Source: Notospermus geniculatus (taxonomy: Eukaryota > Nemertea > Pilidiophora > Heteronemertea > Lineidae). Taken from it: a stretch of DNA of 64,000 nucleotides. Positions 57,612 to 64,000 of the stretch are shown here, piece by piece. The notes under the pieces are model-generated. The model saw nothing but the letters and a program-made list of their open reading frames with translations. It was not told the DNA's origin and ran no database searches. Made by a program: the position numbers and the translations under genes. Location of the stretch: NCBI GenBank assembly GCA_002633025.1, contig NMRB01001517.1, positions 112,258 through 176,257 on the forward strand, in the 5' to 3' direction. Within the stretch, counting starts at the first letter, position 1; each line of letters starts with the position of its first letter.

Positions 57612-57905
57612 ATTGTTAAAGTTAAAGTTGAAGTCTGGGTTTATAGTCTGATATCAACAACGGTAGAGGTGTCATCCGACTTTACACTTAAAACCCTAGT
57701 CTGTCCTGAAACCTTTCAGTAGAACTCAGATGAGCTGCTCATTCAGCGCTACAATCCGAGCACTTCCGACCGGTACCATTTATACAACTGGGGTGGAGAG
57801 AGGTCAGTGAGGCAAAGAGACTTGCCCAAAGTCTCACGCCCAGTGGGATTCGAACCCGGGACCCTCTGACCGCTAGTTGGAGGCCCGAACCACTACACCA
57901 CCATG
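57612..57905 (-). mobile_element. tRNA-derived SINE, full length
   Basis: On the minus strand the head reads GGTGGTGTAGTGGTTCGGGC (A box) and GGGTCCCGGGTTCGAATCCC (B box). It is followed by TTGGGCAAGTCTCTTTGCCT, a central segment of the type shared by several animal SINE families, a body of about 180 bp, and a tail of AACTTTAACTTTAAC. Non-coding; it spreads with a LINE partner. Confidence 0.88.
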
Positions 57906-59275
57906 TGTAAATGCTGTATTATGGACACATTTGGACTCAGAAATGCTGTCTTCAGTTGAGAGGTGTCCTGATTATAGAGGTCAAAACAAACAGAAACGAT
58001 TGAACATTGCTGTCGTTAGAGAGGTGTCCTCCTACCAGAGGTTTCTGGCAAGGGAAGTTCCACTATAATTGAAGAACCAGACTGTGGTATGATATTTCGT
58101 CAGCCACTAAGTGAATCATGATGTTTCCAAATTATAAGTAACCGTGTTGTACTCTTGAAACCTTTGATATACGACACAATAGGAAGATGGAGTTGATACG
58201 AAAACATTTTGAAAAAGATCACAAGCCAAAAATACGCCGTATCTATCGTTTGTATCTTTTGAATTTTTTTCAAATATTTGTTCACTCAAAGGGAGGAAAC
58301 GGGAGAGACCATAAGCACACCGCTAATTAACCATCTGGTAAAAGTTCCTGAGCATGACTTCTCTCTGAAGTCAGACAAATTTGAAAATCGACATGACCAA
58401 AGAATCTCTGATGATACGAGATGTCTATCTTGATTAAAAAGAACCAAGCATTTCAGTAAAACTTGTTTAAAATCAAACAAAATTATCCTAATTAACGTCG
58501 GAAAAAGTTAGCCGCTGAAAAATTTGAGGCAGCTATCTTAATGGGTTGCTGTCATGTTTCATGTGAGTCAGTCTCGGACTGATGGTGACAGGACGCCGCC
58601 GCCGGCCTGTAGACCCACGACGACTGCCATCGAGTGCCACCTTTGATTAGCCACTCATTATGGAGCCACTTCACGTTAATTAGTCGAGGGGGAAAAATGG
58701 GAAAAAGTCATCCAACCCCTTGGCTAAAGAGTGGAAGGTGACGTCGAGAGGAAACGTTAGTGATTCTATGGTTGCCGATGAATTCAGCAGTTGCCAGCCA
58801 TTCTACACATGATACTCTTCTATGGTAGTCAAAAATGCTCACCACACAAAAGAGTAATTTACGAATAATACCCATGAATGACATGCATGTCAGAAACAAC
58901 TTGAATGTTTCCAGTATCCGGCTATCATCGCGAACCGGAATCCCGACTTCAACAATGGACATCCACCTCCTCTCCTGAAGCCATAGATACATCACAGAGC
59001 CACGAGGAGTTCGGCCGGGCGGAAATTAGTAAAATTTGATGACATCTTATGATCTCTAATCAACTGATGGAGATTATTATACGTTAATTTCTGACCAAGG
59101 AGATAATATAATCGTGTTTGATGAGCAATTTAATCATGCTGGGTTCTCGTTGGTGATGAGATGTGATCTCTGACAGGATTCATCGTCCGGTTTCACTCAG
59201 AAGGTGAGTTGTCACTTCGGTCGAACAACGGCGACATCCCACAGTAATTTTCACTTTCTGGGTTCATGCAACTCT
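57906..59275. other. Unassigned stretch
   Basis: No recognised feature. Minus frame 58708-58995 (95 codons) resembles no family I know. Confidence 0.5.
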
Positions 59276-59278
59276 ATA

Positions 59279-59435
59279 GGCTTGTTTCCACGATTCCGCC
59301 ACAGATTGCAGCAAGTGGGGTGGTTTTCACAGGCATTGGGATAAATCAACAGGCACTGTGTTGCTAAACCATCAAAGGATTACCCAAACCCTATGAAAAC
59401 TGCACCGCTGTCGTGGAAACGGGGCTTAGAGGTGA
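59279..59435. mobile_element. MITE with GTTTCCACGA...TCGTGGAAAC termini, copy 1
   Basis: Left GGCTTGTTTCCACGATTCCG and right TGTCGTGGAAACGGGGC are inverted. The core contains ATCAACAGGCACTGTGTTG and TAAACCATCAAAGGATTA, shared with 61484-61675. Confidence 0.8.
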
Positions 59436-60419
59436 GTTTTCACTACAGTCATTGACGACGGCTGCTAAAACAGTGCAATAAAACCAAGTATAAATCCGCC
59501 TAAATGTGAGAGTGTTATGTGTACCCAGATTTCTATTCGATATCAATCAAGTAAGAGTTGACTGGTACGAGAAAAGAAACTACTCGAACAGCAAAAACAA
59601 CAATCTACAGAAAATATTAGAAGTCGAAGAAACTAATGTGAGACACAAAATTTGTTTATCCACCTTTAAAATCACATTTGTGCCATCGTTATTGCGTGGA
59701 TGACACGTTTCGTTTCATTGCTTTTCCCTTTGATGAAATAACGAAATAAACACGCATCGGCAGCAAATGCAAATTGGCCAGATACGACGGTGAGGAGCTA
59801 GCATAACGATGTTTGAATTCAAGATAACTTTGTTTAGCATCGCGCTGTTAGGGAGCCGGCTCGTTCCGAGTACCTCTCTAACATGATCATGTGATCACTT
59901 TTACTTGATTCAATGAGGCTATACTACGGTTTTTTTCAAAGATGATGATATTCATTGAAGGAATACTTTATTTTGCCTATCATCACTCTGTTATCTGCAT
60001 AATGCACCACTGTGTATCTCAAGTTTCAGTTCATTGCCCTCCAGAGGTAAGTGAATCCTATCCCAGGCCTCCAGATGCCTAGGCCCAAAGTATCACATCA
60101 GTGGCCTACCAGTTCCAATGGACAAAGCTAGAGGGCACTACTGGATAGAAACAATGTTGGGCCAGCTCAGGTACGTTGCTATCAGCAGGTAGCCAGAAGT
60201 AATGAACTCAAAATAAGAAACAATAGGGTGATAATAAAGAAAGGAAGGAACCTTTGGACCAGGATACAGGATATGACCACTCTCATAATTAACGTTCCCT
60301 CCATTTGTGGTGTGTCTTCCTGATATAAGATGCTCATCATTGGACTGAGGTGGAGCATTTTCAGCTCAAGTTACAGATCTTTGGAAGAACCTGTCGAATA
60401 ACTGCTATACTGTAAACCG

Positions 60420-60598
60420 TGATATTTTCGCGACGCTAAATGTTCGCGATTTTGGTGATCTACGAATTCGCGACGAATAAATATTCGCGATTGGAACCCT
60501 TCAGCTTGAAAAGAAGAGTAATTTTCGCGGGATTTATGTTCGCGTTTTGACCCTTGATCGCGAAAATAAAACGCGCGCGGAAATTTCACGGTTTACAG
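60420..60598. mobile_element. TA-flanked MITE with CTGTAAACCGTGA termini, second copy
   Basis: Same family as 17469-17675 but opposite orientation; ends CTGTAAACCGTGATATTT and AAATTTCACGGTTTACAG with TA on both outer sides. 28 bp shorter, from internal deletions. The frames that run through both copies translate alike only because of the shared repeat. Confidence 0.9.
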
Positions 60599-60784
60599 TA
60601 ACTCATCATACAGAAGACGTCAGAGGTGTTCCTCTTTCTATGAGAAGACGTAACAACAAATTGTTCCCAGATTGGCAGGTTTTACATCAGACAGCTAAAC
60701 CCACCCTTACAACATTGTTTGGACTACTTGCATGGTACTGATGGACGCCTCCTTTAACATAGGTCACTGAACCATCTTTTTTTG

Positions 60785-60885
60785 AAGATGGGGATTTGGC
60801 CTAGTGGTTAAGGTGTGCTGCCCCTAAGTGCTGGCAATTGATGCCTAATGCGAGGGTCCGTGGGTTCGAATCTGGTAAGAAGCGA
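60785..60885 (+). repeat. tRNA-like sequence / SINE head
   Basis: TTTGGCCTAGTGGTTAAGGT (A-box type) and CGTGGGTTCGAATCTGG (B box) about 50 bp apart, with a long variable region as in class II tRNAs. The anticodon loop does not fold cleanly and acceptor pairing is poor, so a SINE head or tRNA pseudogene is likelier than a working tRNA. Confidence 0.6.
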
Positions 60886-61483
60886 TGTCTTTCACCTTAG
60901 AAACCCGTTTCTATTTCATGTTCTTACAAAGCCCTAAATTATCCAGAAACACTTACCTATGGAGAGGGCAGCATCAACAGGAGATGAAAAGATAAGAAAG
61001 CACAGGTACATTAGACGACAATCTGAACAAAAAACACTGAAATAGTGACAATTTGTCTGAAAAGAAATAGGCTGAGATTTCAATAAAGCTTGGGCAATTG
61101 AGTTCTTTCCAAAGGGCATATCAGTCAATTTCTGCATTATATCAATCTATTAGGAGAAAACTATTAGGAGAAAAAGTCCACAAAAAAGCTTCAATTTTCA
61201 ATCAATTTCTTCTGATGTAGCAGTGCATGGTGAATGTATCACACTAATAGGCCACATCATCACCTATCATCATCACCTAATATATCTTTTAGTAGATGAC
61301 CTAGGCCACCGACATTGGCCTTCCTGCTGCTTCACATTAACTTGATTTGTCTTTGAAAAACAAACAATAGGTGTATGACATACTTCCGTGGGCAAGTTTA
61401 GGCCTGACAAGCTTTGACGCAGCTTGATTCCAAGAATAGAGAGAAAGGAATCATCATCTGAAACAGAGGACCCGCCCACTCTA
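60886..61483. other. Unassigned stretch
   Basis: Nothing recognised. Confidence 0.5.
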
Positions 61484-61675
61484 AAGGCCCGTTTCCACAA
61501 CAGCAGATTCCGCCAAGGCTTGCGGTGAGCAAAGCAGTTTTCATAGGCAATGGGTTAATCAACAGGCCATTGTATTGTTAAACCATCGAAGCATTATCCA
61601 AAATCCTGTGAAAACCAAGCTGCTCGCTGCAAACCATGTCGAAGCCGCTGTAGTGGAAAGCCTAGAGGGGCCTTT
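61484..61675. mobile_element. MITE with GTTTCCAC...GTGGAAA termini, copy 2
   Basis: Second member of the family at 59279, same orientation, longer by about 35 bp near its left and right ends. Ends GGCCCGTTTCCACAACAGCA and TGTAGTGGAAAGCC. Confidence 0.78.
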
Positions 61676-62445
61676 GGAGTGGGCAAGTCCTCCGTTTCAA
61701 ATGGAGAGACAACGAAATTTTTGGAACAATTCATGCGAAGATTTGTTATTACCTATGCAGCAATCGACACTTTGTAAACAAGTGAGGGCGGTAAAATCAT
61801 ATCTCAGCAGTCGGCTTGTTGCTACCTCTACGATATGGTGGTTCTTCTCTACCTTGGAGTAGACCACAGGTGAGATATACCAAACTTCAAACATTTCCCG
61901 CATTGTTTCACATGGATACTCCGAAGTATCTCCATCTTGCGTACACTGTCTGTCATCTTTATAGCAAAATATACAGAATCTGGTGTGCACTGCCACCTAC
62001 TGGGCATACAAGGTAATAGAAGGCCCCTGGGGGGGATGGCACGGAGATAGTGCCATCTCATGAACCAAGGCGGGTCAGGGGCCTGCTTTCTCTGGACTTG
62101 AGGCATTGAGGAACGGCAGAGTGGCATATAGGCAGGATAAACCATGTCATGCTTTCGTCAGTTGCATTGCTAACTCAGAGTATGGTGATGAGTCCTAATG
62201 CCAGGGTGTTCCTGGATGGAATAAACCTAAAGCCTAGATTCCAAGTCCATAGAAAAGGCAAACACTGACTTTTCTTCTGAGAGCCAATATGGATCTTGTA
62301 TCAGAAGGAGACCAGACAAAAGTGTTAATGAGCTGGAACCTGACCACTTGACTTTTCCATCTGTTGTCTAGAACAACAATTAGAGCCAACTCTGTGTTGT
62401 TTCAGTAAAGAACTCTCCAAAGAGGCTGCACTTCCGCAATGTTAC
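61676..62445. other. Unassigned stretch
   Basis: Overlapping minus frames (61697-61996, 61849-62145) carry no recognised motif. No other feature. Confidence 0.45.
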
Positions 62446-62800
62446 ATGCATTCTGAGTTACCATGTCAGGCGTCCCCTCACCTGTATGCTATGTGACTGC
62501 CGCCACACTCCAATCCAAAAGGAAAAGGTAGAATCTCACCCCAAGATTAGGGAAGCAACTGGATTTTACCACGAAAGGCAAGCCTTTTGTGGCCTCAGGT
62601 AACTACTGCCACCCTCCGAAGAAGGCAGAATCTCAACCCAATATCAAGGGAGCAACTGTCTTTTACCTTTGAAGGGCAGGCCTTGAGTGAACTCAAGTAA
62701 CTGCTGCCACCCTCCTATCCTAAAGGTGAAAGGCAAAATCTCAACCCAAGATCAGGGAACTCCCTTTTACCGTTGGAAGGCAGGCCTTCTATGGCCAGAG
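62446..62800. repeat. Tandem repeat, about 110-120 bp unit, 3 copies
   Basis: Each unit has TGCCGCCAC / TACTGCCACCCTCC, then GGCAGAATCTCAACCCAAGA, then a GGGAGCAACT / TTTTACC stretch and AAGGCAGGCCTT. Copies are diverged by 15-25%. Confidence 0.88.
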
Positions 62801-63445
62801 AAAGATCCACTCCAACAAGACGTACCGTAGCCAACCTCCATCAAGCATCACACACTGAAGGTAACAGAGCTGCTTATAGCATGCTAGCTCGTCATTATCC
62901 TAGCACGGCGCCAACTCGTTTTGTCCACGGCTGTTATTTATGCTACGGCAGGAAGTCCAGCAGTGCAAAGTGTTAATTCCGCTAATTACTAATCCGAAAG
63001 GGACAAAGGTATTAAAGAATGGACGTGTTCTCTCTTTGCAATACTTAGTCACACGTGTTGGACATCTTATTAGTGATGACCTTGATAAAAGGCGACATTT
63101 TGACCCTCGCTTCACACCACTTTATCATCCCTTGTGTCGGAGTTGAATCAGCCTTTATATTCGCCATCTCATCCCATAATATGTGATTACACTTCAGACT
63201 TTGTATCGTCACGTCATGGAGTTAGGTATTCTCCACTCCAAAGGTAAAAGGGTATCTTCACCAGTGACCAGTGGGAGCATGTTTGACAAAAGCAACAGCT
63301 ATACTTGACACTTATACAAGACTTGGCAGAGCTGTTTCTTCAATTCGCCATCTTCCCGTTGGCAGTCGTTACAAGTGGACATAGTTCCTTTTACCACCAT
63401 CATGAGGTATTCAGTGGTTCTAAAAGCTTGTTCCTGATGTTATTG
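62801..63445. other. Unassigned stretch
   Basis: No recognised coding or repeat feature. Confidence 0.5.
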
Positions 63446-63450
63446 CAGTA

Positions 63451-63565
63451 CATCCTGAGAACGTCAGGGGTTCTTAGCGCTGGCTCCCTTCGTTGACCGC
63501 ACACAAACTTGTTTGTGTGCAGTAACGAAGGGACCCAGCACTAAGAACCTGACGTTCTCAGGATG
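63451..63565. mobile_element. Foldback MITE, CATCCTGAGAACGTCAGG termini, copy 1
   Basis: Near-perfect hairpin: CATCCTGAGAACGTCAGGGG at the left and CCTGACGTTCTCAGGATG at the right, with the centre around CACACAAACTTGTTTGTGTG. The flanking 8-mers TTGCAGTA and CTGCAGCG match at five positions, a decayed target duplication. Confidence 0.88.
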
Positions 63566-63620
63566 CTGCAGCGAGGTAGGAAGCGAGCGAGCTCTTAGAA
63601 CCACAGACTACCACTGCATT

Positions 63621-63711
63621 CATCCTGAGAATAAGTATCAGAGGTTGTTAGCACTTGTGCCCTTCATCACCGCACACGAACAAGTGACAAGAACCTGATA
63701 TTCTCAGGATG
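63621..63711. mobile_element. Foldback MITE with 8-bp target duplication, copy 2
   Basis: CATCCTGAGAATA...TATTCTCAGGATG, 91 bp, shortened relative to copy 1. It is flanked on both sides by the exact 8-mer ACTGCATT (63613-63620 and 63712-63719). An 8-bp duplication is the mark of hAT-like transposition. Confidence 0.9.
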
Positions 63712-64000
63712 ACTGCATTGGAAAGCATGCCCCTCTCTCCCTTTCAAATTCTGCAGCCTTCCACGCCAAAGTACAGCATCACCATCTGAATTACTCACAG
63801 AATCATTCAAGACACCTTTTCTCTGCAACACCTTCGCATGATTCAAGGTAAAGAAACACTGCCAGTGCTTGTTGCTGTTTTAATTGGATGAGCCACATAT
63901 TGGCGAGTATCGGAAATCTCAAGCATGAATAAGAGGCAGCAAGAGCCGGTAATGAAAGCCTGCATCAATTAGGCTGCTTTGAGCATGAGCGCAGCATCCG

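Noticed and set aside
60785-60885. Functional tRNA gene
   Set aside because: A and B boxes are good, but the anticodon loop and acceptor stem do not pair properly; called SINE head or pseudogene instead.
60934-61137. Possible minus exon with a good GTAAGT donor and hydrophobic wording
   Set aside because: No sema, PSI or signal-peptide match and no partner exon; a single splice-like site is not enough.

Overview
The window is nuclear DNA of an animal with intron-rich genes, almost certainly a marine invertebrate. It holds one convincing gene, recurrent TACATGTAC-type motifs, tRNA-derived SINEs, many short inverted-repeat elements and minisatellites, and recently duplicated blocks that still differ at scattered positions. 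I cannot fix the phylum; a spiralian or an invertebrate deuterostome would both fit. There are two runs of N (5298-5631 and 16694-16770) and a single N at 34612.

The gene is a class A plexin (semaphorin receptor) on the minus strand. I traced 23 exons from 27506 down to the stop codon at 2963-2965. The exon lengths and phases chain without a break into 1251 codons. They cover PSI2, the linker, PSI3, the IPT repeats, the transmembrane helix, the juxtamembrane coiled coil and the split RasGAP domain with the inserted Rho-GTPase-binding domain. The sema domain and PSI1, which form the N-terminal third of a plexin, were not found.

Layout: 1-2962 is downstream flank with a minisatellite. 2963-4141, 7073-7462, 9252-12795, 18466-21690 and 26511-27506 are exon clusters. 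The introns between them hold MITE-like palindromes, a 63-bp tandem array, a duplicated block around the first gap and a SINE remnant. From 27507 to 64000 I recognise no protein-coding exon. That region holds minisatellites (28.7, 29.7, 31.0, 32.5, 34.6 and 55.1 kb), four direct duplications (33-36.5, 38.8-44.0, 50.2-51.4 and 54.4-54.8 kb), and a mosaic of a TA-flanked transposon with its own empty site (45-48.2 kb). It also holds a SINE, a tRNA-like sequence and several palindromic elements, some with visible target-site duplications.

I see no operon-like, defence-like or otherwise novel multi-gene system. The most informative signals are structural: filled and empty insertion sites side by side in one scaffold, and a run of near-identical direct duplications. 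Both point either to uncollapsed haplotypes in the assembly or to a region of active structural variation.
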